Shown here one piece after another: positions 30,239-39,499 of a DNA stretch of 64,000 nt. The notes beneath the pieces are model-generated. The model searched no databases and was not told the origin of the DNA. It saw nothing but the letters and a program-made list of their open reading frames with translations. This DNA comes from Saprospiraceae bacterium (GTDB lineage: Bacteria > Bacteroidota > Bacteroidia > Chitinophagales > Saprospiraceae), in NCBI GenBank assembly GCA_020629035.1, contig JAHDEC010000001.1, positions 124,001 to 188,000 on the forward strand, given 5' to 3'. The translations under genes and the position numbers were made by a program. The stretch's first letter is position 1, and each line of letters starts with the position of its first letter.

Positions 30239-31459
30239 CTATATGTCTGCTCTGACAATAGATCCAAATTTGGTAGCTCTCCAGGCTGGAAGATAGGCAG
30301 CTATGGTTCCAATGAAAATCACCGTCAATAAAACCACCAGAAAATCAAACCAATGCAATTCGATAGGATAGGCATCAATCAAGAAACCCTCAGGGACACT
30401 TATTAATCCAAAATAGGATTGTAAAAAGTATAAAATCAAAGCTAAAGCAACACCCACCATCATCCCGATAATGGTAATCAATATACCTTCCAATAAAAAC
30501 ACACCAAAGACATCTTTTTTGTTAAAACCTAGGGCTTTTAAGGTAGCAATATCTCCTTTTTTATCTAAAACGATCATCCATAAACAACCCACTAAATTAA
30601 AAGCAATTAAGAGCATGGTTAAACTAACTATTAAGAAAGCAATCCATTTTTCAATACGCATAATCTTAATAAATGCCGCATCTTGATCTAATCGAGTTTG
30701 CACCATTAAATCTGCTGGGAGCTTATCTTGTAAAGCTTCTTTCGCATCATCTGGGCTCAACTCTCCGTTTAGTTTGATTTCATAAGAACTGCATTCATTG
30801 GGTTTTTGAAACAACCTTCTCGCCGCATCGATATGGGTTATCACATATTGATAATCATTATCACTCTGCACGGTAAAAACCCCTTTTGGATAAATGTCTC
30901 TGATGGTAAAATCCTTAGCATTACCAAAACTCTTTTTGCGGGTCGGGCTATACACGGTTAAAGGGGATAAGCTATTGTGGACAGAAACACCCAACTTGTT
31001 TCTTAAGCCAGATCCAAGTAAGCCATAATCTATGGAGCCATTTCTCAAATTAAAATTGCCGCTCAATAATAAAGTATCAAAGCCAGTAACTTTAGGGTAC
31101 TGATCGTCTACACCTTTTAACATCCCGATCTCCTGGATATTGTCATATTCAAACAAGGAGACTTCCTCTATGCTTAAAGAAACAGCGTCTACAAATCCTA
31201 GTTGCTTAGTTTCAGCCAACCACTGCTCGTCTACTTTTATGCTCTTTCCATCCTTAGGAACTACTAAAATATCAGGATTGAAGGCATTAAATAATTCGGA
31301 TAGTAGACCTTCGAAACCATTGAAAACGGATAAGATTAGTATCAGTGCTGCTGTACCAATACTGATCCCAAATACGGCAATACCCGTGATTAAATTGATG
31401 GCATTGGTGGATTTTTTGCCCAATAAATAACGCTTAGCTATTTCAAAATGCAATTTCAT
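30239..31459 (-). CDS. FtsX/LolC-LolE-type ABC transporter permease
   Basis: The protein has 406 residues: an N-terminal membrane helix (~22-45, following RYLLGKKSTNAIN), a large periplasmic MacB-like domain (~45-265) and three further helices (~270-400) ending in YLPAWRATKFGSI. This is the layout of LolC/LolE lipoprotein-release permeases. No ATPase gene is adjacent, so a LolD-like subunit must be encoded elsewhere. Its ATG shares a base with the stop of the upstream GH3 gene (TAATG), indicating translational coupling. Outer-membrane lipoprotein sorting is the likely role; the many lipoproteins nearby fit but do not prove it. Confidence 0.88.
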   Translation of the reverse strand: MKLHFEIAKRYLLGKKSTNAINLITGIAVFGISIGTAALILILSVFNGFEGLLSELFNAFNPDILVVPKDGKSIKVDEQWLAETKQLGFVDAVSLSIEEVSLFEYDNIQEIGMLKGVDDQYPKVTGFDTLLLSGNFNLRNGSIDYGLLGSGLRNKLGVSVHNSLSPLTVYSPTRKKSFGNAKDFTIRDIYPKGVFTVQSDNDYQYVITHIDAARRLFQKPNECSSYEIKLNGELSPDDAKEALQDKLPADLMVQTRLDQDAAFIKIMRIEKWIAFLIVSLTMLLIAFNLVGCLWMIVLDKKGDIATLKALGFNKKDVFGVFLLEGILITIIGMMVGVALALILYFLQSYFGLISVPEGFLIDAYPIELHWFDFLVVLLTVIFIGTIAAYLPAWRATKFGSIVRADI

Positions 31460-34407
31460 TATTGGCTGGACAATTTAGCCTGATTTTGATAAGCTTCGAT
31501 CGAACGGTAAACCACCGATTGGATTCTAGGGCGATAGTTTTTTCTATTAAATACTTTATTATCCATCGTCGGGAAAGTACGATTAGACAAAAAGATAAAT
31601 ACTAAATCATGTTTTGGATCAGCAAAAACTGAGGTACCTGTAAATCCAAGATGACCAAAAGCTAATTCGGAAACCTCATCGGCAACATTCGCCGTTTTCT
31701 TTTCATTGAGTTGCTTCATATCAAAGCCTAAGGCTCTCCGATTAGAACTAGCATATCTACGAGTATATATTTGAATGGTTTCAGGTTTTAGGTATTGATA
31801 TCCACCGTAAGAACCTCCATTTAGTAGCATTTGCATAAGTATCGAAAGATCCCCAGCATTGGAAAACAAACCAGCATGACCAGCTACTCCTCCTAACATG
31901 GCAGCTCCCATATCATGAACCCTTCCATGGATGGTATCCTGTCTAAAATATTGGTCTACTTCTGAGGGTACAATTTCATCTAGACTAAATCGATTAAGCG
32001 GATTATAGAGGGTTCGTTTAAGATCTAAGGGTTTATAAAATTTCCAATGGGCATATTTGTCTAAAGTAAAATCTGTCGATTTTTCTATAATCTTTTCGAA
32101 CATATAAAAACCTAAATCGCTGTATTTATACTCTTTCTTTTTCTTTAACTCGCTATCATAAATCCGCTGATAAATACTATCCTGATAATCAAAACGTAAA
32201 AATAGAGACTCATTAATCGCAATATTAAAACTATCGCTTTTCGTCGTTCGATAGTAGTCAGGATTAATCTTCGGTTTTTTATCATCCGTTAAAGTCTTCT
32301 TATAAAAAGGGATCCAAGCGGCAAGTCTAGCATGGTGTGCTAAAACCTCATCACCCAGCAATGAAGCCTTGTTTGTCCCATTGAGATCCGGTAAATAATT
32401 AGCTAATGGCACTCTAGGATTAAACTGCCCTTTGTCTTGTAAAGACATAAGTGAAATGGTGGTCGATAAAATCTTAGTCACTGAAGCCACATCGTATAAG
32501 TGATGATTTTCTACTGCTCTTTGCTTACTGTAATCATGATAACCAAAGGATTCTTGATAGACGATTTTTCCTTCTTTTGCCACTAATACTTGACAACCAG
32601 GAGCTGCTTTCTTGTCCATCATCTCTTTAGCAATGTCTGCAATCTTAGCCAGTGTATCACTATTCATGCCTACGCGTTCTGGAACACTATAGCCCAGTCT
32701 TTGTAAATTACTAGTAATCACTTGACTGCCAAAAGGAAAGGCTTCATGAGCAGTAATCGGTAATTTTCCTTTAATGGAAAACACTCCGAAAAGTCCCTGA
32801 GCGGCAATGTTCATACTAATATCATTCTCCTCGTAAGCCACCATAATTGTAGGTAGAGTGGAAAAATACCTGAGTGCATACGGCGAACCAAATAGAGTCA
32901 ACACAATATTTGTTCGCGCATTTAGATCATAAATTAAATGCAATTGGTCCTGAGTCAAGCCGAATTTTTTACTTTCAAAACGACTCATATCATGGATGCT
33001 TACAAAGACTACATCATAATCTTCTAAGCTGGCCAAGGTTTTTCTTTTTTCTTCCGCACTTATGGTTTTACCTAGATGGAATGCATCTACAGTGCTGTAT
33101 GATTGTAAGCGATTTTGAAAAACATTATCCTTCTCTCCACCAAGTGAAAGACTCGCAAAACGACGATCATTCATTTGCTTGATGGGAATCGTTTTTCGGT
33201 TATCTCTAACAAGGGTAAGGGATTGCTCGTACAGTTTTTCCTCCAATGCGATAGCCTCATTAGTCATCACATCATCCATGATGCTACTTATGTTTTTAAC
33301 CTTTTGTTCTTCTTGCAGTCCAAGGCTGTATTTAGCCTTTAATATCTTGAAAACTGAATGGTCTAATCTATCGGTCGAAATAACTCCGTCCTCAACGGCT
33401 TTCTCCATGGCCTCAAAGGCAATTTTAAAATCAATCGGCATGAGAAGTACGTCATTACCGGCAAGGAAGGCTTCTACTTCCATTACACCAGTTTTGAAGT
33501 GTTTAGCTACACCCTGCATTTCCAATGCATCGGTAACAATTAGTCCATCAAAGCCAATTTCTTTTTTGAGAATGTCATTGACTGTTTTGGCACTTAAGGT
33601 GGTGGCGCGATTAGGACGATCATCTAGAGAAGGAACGCTTAAATGTGCAACCATAACACTTCCCAAACCTAATTCAGACAAAACCTTAAAAGGCTTCATC
33701 TCTACTGAATCCAATCGTTGCCTTGAGTGCTTTATAACGGGTAAATCATAATGTGAATCCACATTGGTATCGCCATGTCCCGGAAAGTGTTTTGCGCAAG
33801 CTAGTACGCCATTTTCCTGCAAGCCTTTCATATAAGCATAGCTTTTCGATGTGACATTAAAAATATCCTCGCCATAGGATCGATTACCAATCACCGGATT
33901 AGAAGGGTTGTTATTGATGTCCACCACGGGAGCAAAATTTACGTGTACCCCGATGCGTTTTAACTGCCGAGCTATTTCGGCACTCATCTCATAAATTAAG
34001 TCATTATCTTCTATAGCACCCAGCGTCAACTGCTTAGGAAAACTTTGTGCCTCTTCCGGAAATCTCATACCCAGTCCCCATTCTGCATCCATGGCAATCA
34101 TTAGCGAAACATCCGATATGGACTGGTATTGATTGATCAATGTTGCTTGAGTTTCTGGATCACCCTGGAAAAAACATAAGCCACCTGGCTTGTATTTCTT
34201 TATTTGATCAGCGATTTCTTTTTCGTGTTTTTTACCAAGATCTGAGTGCGCCCGGATCATAAATACTTGCCCTATTTTTTCGGCTACACTCATGGCCTTT
34301 AATTGCTCACCAGCCCAGACATCAGATGGATCTGTACTTCTGATTTCTTGTGCAGATGACACATAGAAAAAGGAAAGGCATAATATGAAACACAAAAATT
34401 TCTGCAT
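31459..34407 (-). CDS. GH3 beta-N-acetylhexosaminidase fused to a class C-like serine hydrolase
   Basis: The protein has 982 residues and a signal peptide ending near YVSSAQ. The N-terminal GH3 domain (~30-370) carries the NagZ-type His/Asp motif KHFPGHGDTNVDSHYDLP and the nucleophile region IVTDALEMQG. A GH3 C-terminal-like segment follows (~380-560). Residues ~590-975 form a beta-lactamase/penicillin-binding-type domain with the SxxK motif SVTK in YDVASVTKI. It probably trims muropeptides in the periplasm: GH3 removes GlcNAc, and the serine hydrolase would act on peptide or D-amino bonds (inference). This fusion is known in Bacteroidota. It is coupled to the downstream LolC/E-like permease by a one-base overlap. 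Confidence 0.92.
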   Translation of the reverse strand: MQKFLCFILCLSFFYVSSAQEIRSTDPSDVWAGEQLKAMSVAEKIGQVFMIRAHSDLGKKHEKEIADQIKKYKPGGLCFFQGDPETQATLINQYQSISDVSLMIAMDAEWGLGMRFPEEAQSFPKQLTLGAIEDNDLIYEMSAEIARQLKRIGVHVNFAPVVDINNNPSNPVIGNRSYGEDIFNVTSKSYAYMKGLQENGVLACAKHFPGHGDTNVDSHYDLPVIKHSRQRLDSVEMKPFKVLSELGLGSVMVAHLSVPSLDDRPNRATTLSAKTVNDILKKEIGFDGLIVTDALEMQGVAKHFKTGVMEVEAFLAGNDVLLMPIDFKIAFEAMEKAVEDGVISTDRLDHSVFKILKAKYSLGLQEEQKVKNISSIMDDVMTNEAIALEEKLYEQSLTLVRDNRKTIPIKQMNDRRFASLSLGGEKDNVFQNRLQSYSTVDAFHLGKTISAEEKRKTLASLEDYDVVFVSIHDMSRFESKKFGLTQDQLHLIYDLNARTNIVLTLFGSPYALRYFSTLPTIMVAYEENDISMNIAAQGLFGVFSIKGKLPITAHEAFPFGSQVITSNLQRLGYSVPERVGMNSDTLAKIADIAKEMMDKKAAPGCQVLVAKEGKIVYQESFGYHDYSKQRAVENHHLYDVASVTKILSTTISLMSLQDKGQFNPRVPLANYLPDLNGTNKASLLGDEVLAHHARLAAWIPFYKKTLTDDKKPKINPDYYRTTKSDSFNIAINESLFLRFDYQDSIYQRIYDSELKKKKEYKYSDLGFYMFEKIIEKSTDFTLDKYAHWKFYKPLDLKRTLYNPLNRFSLDEIVPSEVDQYFRQDTIHGRVHDMGAAMLGGVAGHAGLFSNAGDLSILMQMLLNGGSYGGYQYLKPETIQIYTRRYASSNRRALGFDMKQLNEKKTANVADEVSELAFGHLGFTGTSVFADPKHDLVFIFLSNRTFPTMDNKVFNRKNYRPRIQSVVYRSIEAYQNQAKLSSQ

Positions 34408-34412
34408 GTATT

Positions 34413-36317
34413 TTATTGACTAAACTGTTTAAGTGCATTAGGGTCGATGGCTGTTGCTTTCGCAAACCATTCGTCAGAAGTAGCATTGTCTCCTGCGTTT
34501 CGATAGGCAATCCCTACATTAACGTAGGACTGAGCAATTTTAGGGTCTAAATCAACTACCTTTTTAAAATATTTAATAGCATTGGAATGATCTTGTCGCA
34601 ATCCATAACTAATCCCTAATAAACGATTAGTTTCAGCATCTTCTGGATTTAGAGTAATAGCTTGCTTTAGATAGTTTAAGGCTTTTTGATAATCTTTTTC
34701 TACTTCTCCAAAATGACGGCCAGCATCACGCAAGGCTAAAGGTAAATTATCCATCGCAGCTTGATAACCTGGATCTATCTGGAGTGCTTTTTCATAGTCC
34801 AATGCCGCTTCAGGATAGTTACCTAACCAGTACTGACTATTAGCTCTTAGTAGGAAGGCGTTTTTGTAAGTAGGGTGTATTTCTGTCGCTTTAGTTAAGT
34901 GCTCAATGGCCTCTTTAAGCATCTTGGTTCGTTTAGCTCCTTTATCCATTTTGGATGCTTCGGTGCTTAAGGCTCCACCTGCGGCATTTAATAGCTTTGC
35001 ACTTCGCGTGGTTTTCTTTACATCAGTAGTAAATAAGGTGTAATCATTTTTCCAGTCAAAATTTCTCACTACTGTTTTAAATGAATAAAAGCCTAAGAAA
35101 AACCCAAGTATGGCCGAAACTATAGCTTGTTTTTTGGGAGAAAATTGGATAAATAACCAGGCAATAATCCAACAAAAGCCCAGTGATGGCATAAACAAAA
35201 ATCGTTCACTCATATTAGTGCCAATCGGAAAAACAATGTTGGAGACTATTGACAAACAGAAAAAATAATAGAAAATAGAATAACTGATCAGTCTCTTCTT
35301 CTTGAAGTAATAAATGGCTATAACTAGAAGCACAACATTGGCCAAAATACTTAAGATGACACCTAGATCACCAAAAGACATAATGTCTATGTGTCTTGGA
35401 TAATAATCATGGATCAGTGGGTGTGGAAGCACTAATAATTTTAGATAAATCCCTAGTGTAAAGGCAATGGTTGCCATCTTTTCTGCACCACTAAAAGGTA
35501 TGTATTTGTTCCCATTCCATTTTAAATATGGATTGTTCATTAATTCGGTAGAAGTAGCCCCAAAATCAAAACCTAAAACGGAAGTTCGAATAAGCAAAAA
35601 TACGGCAGTAGCTCCTAGTAAAGCCATCATAGGCATGAGCAATTTACCTCGATTTTTTGTCCTAAACATCCAGACACCTAGACCTATAACCGCTAAATAA
35701 GTAATCGTATTTTCCTTGCTCATCAGCCCCAAGAAAAATAAAACGAAAGCAATCAGCAGGCTAGACATTTTAACTTTATCTATGTACTTAAGCACAAAAA
35801 TAAAGGCGCCCACAGCACCGATCATACTCATGATTTCGTCTCTTCCTTTGATATTAGCAACCACTTCGGTGTGTATCGGATGGGCTGCAAAAAGTAAAGC
35901 AGCAACTAAACTGAAAACCGCGGTTTTATCATTTAGTATCGGCTTAAATAAGGCATGATTAAGGCTATAAATCATCATGCATAATAATCCAAAAAACAGG
36001 ACATTAAGTAAATGACCCACCCATGGCTTTTTACCAAATAACTGCCACTCCACAGCAAACATGACTGGGGTAAGCGGTCTATATCTTCCACCAGAAACAA
36101 GCTTGGCTTTTCCTTCCTTTTTAAAGAAGCCAAAAAAGGTATCTTTTGTTAGTAAACCTGGAATTCCTTGCAGTCCTTGTTGGGTGTACATGTTATCATA
36201 AATGACAATCGCATCATCCTGAGTGTACTCATGACCAAGCGTATTTGCGTAGAGCAAAAAACTCACCGCAAAAATGACAATGGAATGTAATTTTATATTA
36301 CTTAAAAATGGTTTCAA
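34413..36317 (-). CDS. TMTC-like polytopic membrane protein with C-terminal TPR repeats
   Basis: The protein has 634 residues. About ten membrane helices occupy residues ~10-420, with an acidic motif near the N-terminus (EYTQDDAIVIYDN) as in GT-C/TMTC-type glycosyltransferases. Residues ~470-630 hold about four to five TPR units (KNAFLLRANSQYWLGNYPEA and similar). The start is TTG at 36317, preceded by AGGA; no in-frame ATG occurs before residue ~43, which would remove the first helix, so TTG is the best start. The family is thought to transfer sugars from lipid carriers to exported proteins; the substrate here is unknown. The gene lies five bases upstream of the GH3 fusion gene. Confidence 0.85.
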   Translation of the reverse strand: MKPFLSNIKLHSIVIFAVSFLLYANTLGHEYTQDDAIVIYDNMYTQQGLQGIPGLLTKDTFFGFFKKEGKAKLVSGGRYRPLTPVMFAVEWQLFGKKPWVGHLLNVLFFGLLCMMIYSLNHALFKPILNDKTAVFSLVAALLFAAHPIHTEVVANIKGRDEIMSMIGAVGAFIFVLKYIDKVKMSSLLIAFVLFFLGLMSKENTITYLAVIGLGVWMFRTKNRGKLLMPMMALLGATAVFLLIRTSVLGFDFGATSTELMNNPYLKWNGNKYIPFSGAEKMATIAFTLGIYLKLLVLPHPLIHDYYPRHIDIMSFGDLGVILSILANVVLLVIAIYYFKKKRLISYSIFYYFFCLSIVSNIVFPIGTNMSERFLFMPSLGFCWIIAWLFIQFSPKKQAIVSAILGFFLGFYSFKTVVRNFDWKNDYTLFTTDVKKTTRSAKLLNAAGGALSTEASKMDKGAKRTKMLKEAIEHLTKATEIHPTYKNAFLLRANSQYWLGNYPEAALDYEKALQIDPGYQAAMDNLPLALRDAGRHFGEVEKDYQKALNYLKQAITLNPEDAETNRLLGISYGLRQDHSNAIKYFKKVVDLDPKIAQSYVNVGIAYRNAGDNATSDEWFAKATAIDPNALKQFSQ

Positions 36318-36465
36318 AAATCCTAATTAAATTTTGAATGTGAAGATACAAATTATAAAAAAATCTAATATACTATTATTAGGTGGCAATGCTAAGAAAT
36401 TAGAAGCCTCATCCTTAGCTATCAGGCATTTTGTTTATATTGCTTTTTAAATACCAAACTTGTAA

Positions 36466-38136
36466 ATGAAGATAATATCTAGTGCATTAATCAAATGGAG
36501 TATGGTTACCATTTGGTGTTTATTAATGGTCCCACTTGTCGCTCAAGTCGACTATAATCAAGTGCCTAATCCATCCAATTGCTATTTTTTCGATAATGTA
36601 TTTATCCATGAATCTCCTGGTAAGGCACCATATTTAGGTGATTTAACCATCCGAAATGGCTTAATCGAGCAAGTAAGCAGGAACCATAAAGCGCCCTTTG
36701 ATGCCATCAAGGTGAAAGTCGATTCTATGCATATGTATGCAGGTTTTGTCGATGTGCTTTCTCATGCTGGACTTAAGAAAGAAGAGAAAGAGGGAAAAGT
36801 GGAAGTAAAGTTTCCAGGAATGCCACCAGATGAAGTAGCAGGTATTACCCCATACAAGCTTGCTGCCGACGCCTACGATGGAAGCAGTGCAAGCCTAGAA
36901 GCACTGCGAGCTGCAGGATTTACAACCAGTCAAATTTCATTAGAAAGTGGGATGATGCCGGGCAAGGCTGCCATCATTAATACGAGTGGAAATAAAAACC
37001 CAGTTATTGCTAATCAGCAAAATTTGTTTTCCCAATTTAAGGGTGCAGGCCGTTATTATCCTTCGACGATCATTGCGGTAATTGCCAAATGGAAAGATCT
37101 ATACAATCAAGCTAAGCATCACCAATCGTACGCCGAATCATATACCAAAAATTCAAATGGTATGGAACGACCAGATCCATCCAAAAGTACAGCAGCACTA
37201 TATGATGTGGTCAATAATGAATCAACAGTATTTTTTAAAGCCAGTAAAAAACTTAATGTATATCGGGCAATTGAGCTAAGGAACGATTTAGGACTCAATA
37301 TGGTCTTGACAAGTGTCCCGTATGTGGGTGATATGGCTGACTATTTGGCTCAAGAAAAAGCTAGTATTGCTTTAAGCATAAACACACCTGATACCAGTAA
37401 GATCAGCATTGATTCCACTCGATTAGCTGAAGATGAGGAGTATGCCGGCATGCTGAAACGTCAACAAGAACATATGTTAGCTCATCAGCAAAACGCAGCA
37501 AAATTGGAAAAGGCAAATATCAAATTTGGCTTTAGTTCTGCCGGTTCAGAATTAGCAAAAATGCAAGGCAACATATTGACCATGATCGAGCATGGATTAA
37601 GTCCCGAAGCTGCACACAAAGCGTTAAGTACCTATCCAGCAGAAATGCTTGGAATCCAAAAATTAGTGGGTACAATAGAAAAGGGAAAACTAGGGCAGGT
37701 TATTATAACTGACAAGCCTTACTTTAAAGAAAAGGCCAAAGTAAGGATGGTTTTTACTGGACAAGAACTATTCGAAATGGCTGGTGAAGAAGCTAAAGCC
37801 AAGGGTCCTGCCTCAGATATTGCTGGAACCTGGAGTTTTATGGTAGAATCTCCAGATGGCAATCAAAAAGGGGTTTTCGAAATCACAGAATCAAGTAAAG
37901 GTAATTATACCATTGTGATTGTGCCAGATGATGACCCTTCAGATACAGAAACCATTAAGGATGTAAAACCAAAAGGGAATAAGGTCAGCTTTTCATTCGT
38001 CATGTCAGAGGAAGGATTTACTGTGCCGATCGATATAGAGACCACATTTGAAGATAAGTCATTTGCTGGTTCACTGAAATTCGGAGATTTCGGTTCATTT
38101 CCTATTAAAGGATCACTACTTAAAAAACCTGAATAA
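36466..38136 (+). CDS. Amidohydrolase-family protein with degenerate metal site and C-terminal beta domain
   Basis: The protein has 556 residues and a signal peptide ending near LVAQ. It follows the imidazolonepropionase-like amidohydrolase fold (residues ~30-440, with an end segment LVGTIEKGKLGQVIITDKP). The usual PGxxDxHxH motif reads AGFVDVLSHAG, so the first metal-binding His is replaced by Leu. Residues ~447-556 form an extra beta-rich domain starting DIAGTWSFMVESPDG. It is probably a non-catalytic or altered partner of the intact enzyme that follows; the stop and next start share a base (TAATG). Export to the periplasm is predicted. Its substrate is unknown. Confidence 0.85.
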   Translation: MKIISSALIKWSMVTIWCLLMVPLVAQVDYNQVPNPSNCYFFDNVFIHESPGKAPYLGDLTIRNGLIEQVSRNHKAPFDAIKVKVDSMHMYAGFVDVLSHAGLKKEEKEGKVEVKFPGMPPDEVAGITPYKLAADAYDGSSASLEALRAAGFTTSQISLESGMMPGKAAIINTSGNKNPVIANQQNLFSQFKGAGRYYPSTIIAVIAKWKDLYNQAKHHQSYAESYTKNSNGMERPDPSKSTAALYDVVNNESTVFFKASKKLNVYRAIELRNDLGLNMVLTSVPYVGDMADYLAQEKASIALSINTPDTSKISIDSTRLAEDEEYAGMLKRQQEHMLAHQQNAAKLEKANIKFGFSSAGSELAKMQGNILTMIEHGLSPEAAHKALSTYPAEMLGIQKLVGTIEKGKLGQVIITDKPYFKEKAKVRMVFTGQELFEMAGEEAKAKGPASDIAGTWSFMVESPDGNQKGVFEITESSKGNYTIVIVPDDDPSDTETIKDVKPKGNKVSFSFVMSEEGFTVPIDIETTFEDKSFAGSLKFGDFGSFPIKGSLLKKPE

Positions 38137-39488
38137 TGAAGTATTTATTAATCAGTTTATTCGTCAGTTTGTGGTTCAATGCCGCAATAGGACAGCAAGA
38201 TGTTCTAATTAAAAACGGCACCTTACTTACCATTACCGATGGAGTAAAGGAAGAAACCGACATATTACTTAGTAATGGAAAAATAAAATCCATTGGTAAA
38301 GATTTAGCAGCAGCTAATGCTCGAGTAATCGATGCAGAAGGCTTGTTTGTGATGCCTGGAATAGTGGATGCACACAGTCATATTGCCATAGATGCGGTAA
38401 ACGAAGCGACCAATCCAGTAACTGCAGAAGTGTTTGTTGGAGATGCAATCGATCCGTATGACATCGCCATGTACAGAGCTTTAGCGGGAGGCGTTACCAT
38501 ATCTCACGCCATGCATGGATCCGCAAATGCTATAGGTGGTCAATGCGAGACCCTTAAACATCGCTGGGGTGAATTAAATCCTAAATCGTTTGTGATGGAA
38601 GGAGCTCCTCGAACGATTAAATTTGCATTGGGAGAAAATCCTATGCGCGTCCATGGTGAAGGAAAAGATATAGCTCCTCGAACCAGAATGGGGATCGAGC
38701 AGGAGTTTAGACGTTCATTCGAAGGGGCCAAAAGATATAAACAAGCTTGGGCTGATCACCAAAGTGGGAAGACAAAAAAACCACCTGCTTATAGTTTGCG
38801 TATGCAAACATTAGCCGATATTTTGGATGGAAAAATCATTATACATTGTCATTCGTATCGTGCGGATGAAATCCTCATGCTTATGAATGTCCTTTCCGAT
38901 TTTGGAGTAGACAAAATCTGTTTTCAACATGTAAATGAAGGCTTTAAAATTGCTCCCGAATTAGCAGAGTTCGGAGCACATGCTTCCGTATTTTCTGACT
39001 GGTGGGCCTATAAGTTTGAAGTGTATTATTCGACGGCATACAATGCAGCAATATTGACTAAAAATGGCGTCATTACTTCTATAAATTCGGATGATGCAGG
39101 CTTAATAAGACATCTATATCACGAAGCTGCTAAAACTCAACGATATGGTAGTTTATCTGATAATGAAGCCTTAAGATTGATAACGCTAAACCCAGCCATC
39201 CAATTAGGTATCGATGATCGAGTCGGCAGTTTAGAAGTCAACAAGGAGGCTGATGTAGCTATCTTTAAAAATCATCCTTTATCGGTGTATGCAACCCCAC
39301 AAATGACGATAGTCGATGGGGTAGTACGTTTTGATATTAATGAAGATATGGATGATATGCGGATGGAAATAAACCCTGAAGCCATGCTTCCTGCTTTCTA
39401 CGAACAATCTGAAGGACACGAAGACAAATGTATGCAAGGTGTAAATTCAGAACATCATCATCATGCTCATAGTCATCATCAACATTAA
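38136..39488 (+). CDS. Secreted metal-dependent amidohydrolase with His-rich tail
   Basis: The protein has 450 residues and a signal peptide ending near AAIGQ. Metal ligands are intact: HSH in MPGIVDAHSHIA, two later histidines in IIHCHSYRAD and FQHVNEG, and the catalytic aspartate in SINSDDAG. This fits the imidazolonepropionase/prolidase-like amidohydrolase group. The C-terminus carries a run of histidines (HHHHAHSHHQH) that could bind metal ions near the active enzyme. It is the only one of the three linked paralogues with a complete metal site, so it is likely to be the catalytic member. The reaction is probably hydrolysis of an amide or a cyclic dipeptide-like substrate; the exact one cannot be read. 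Confidence 0.9.
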   Translation: MKYLLISLFVSLWFNAAIGQQDVLIKNGTLLTITDGVKEETDILLSNGKIKSIGKDLAAANARVIDAEGLFVMPGIVDAHSHIAIDAVNEATNPVTAEVFVGDAIDPYDIAMYRALAGGVTISHAMHGSANAIGGQCETLKHRWGELNPKSFVMEGAPRTIKFALGENPMRVHGEGKDIAPRTRMGIEQEFRRSFEGAKRYKQAWADHQSGKTKKPPAYSLRMQTLADILDGKIIIHCHSYRADEILMLMNVLSDFGVDKICFQHVNEGFKIAPELAEFGAHASVFSDWWAYKFEVYYSTAYNAAILTKNGVITSINSDDAGLIRHLYHEAAKTQRYGSLSDNEALRLITLNPAIQLGIDDRVGSLEVNKEADVAIFKNHPLSVYATPQMTIVDGVVRFDINEDMDDMRMEINPEAMLPAFYEQSEGHEDKCMQGVNSEHHHHAHSHHQH

Positions 39489-39499
39489 TTCCAGAAACC

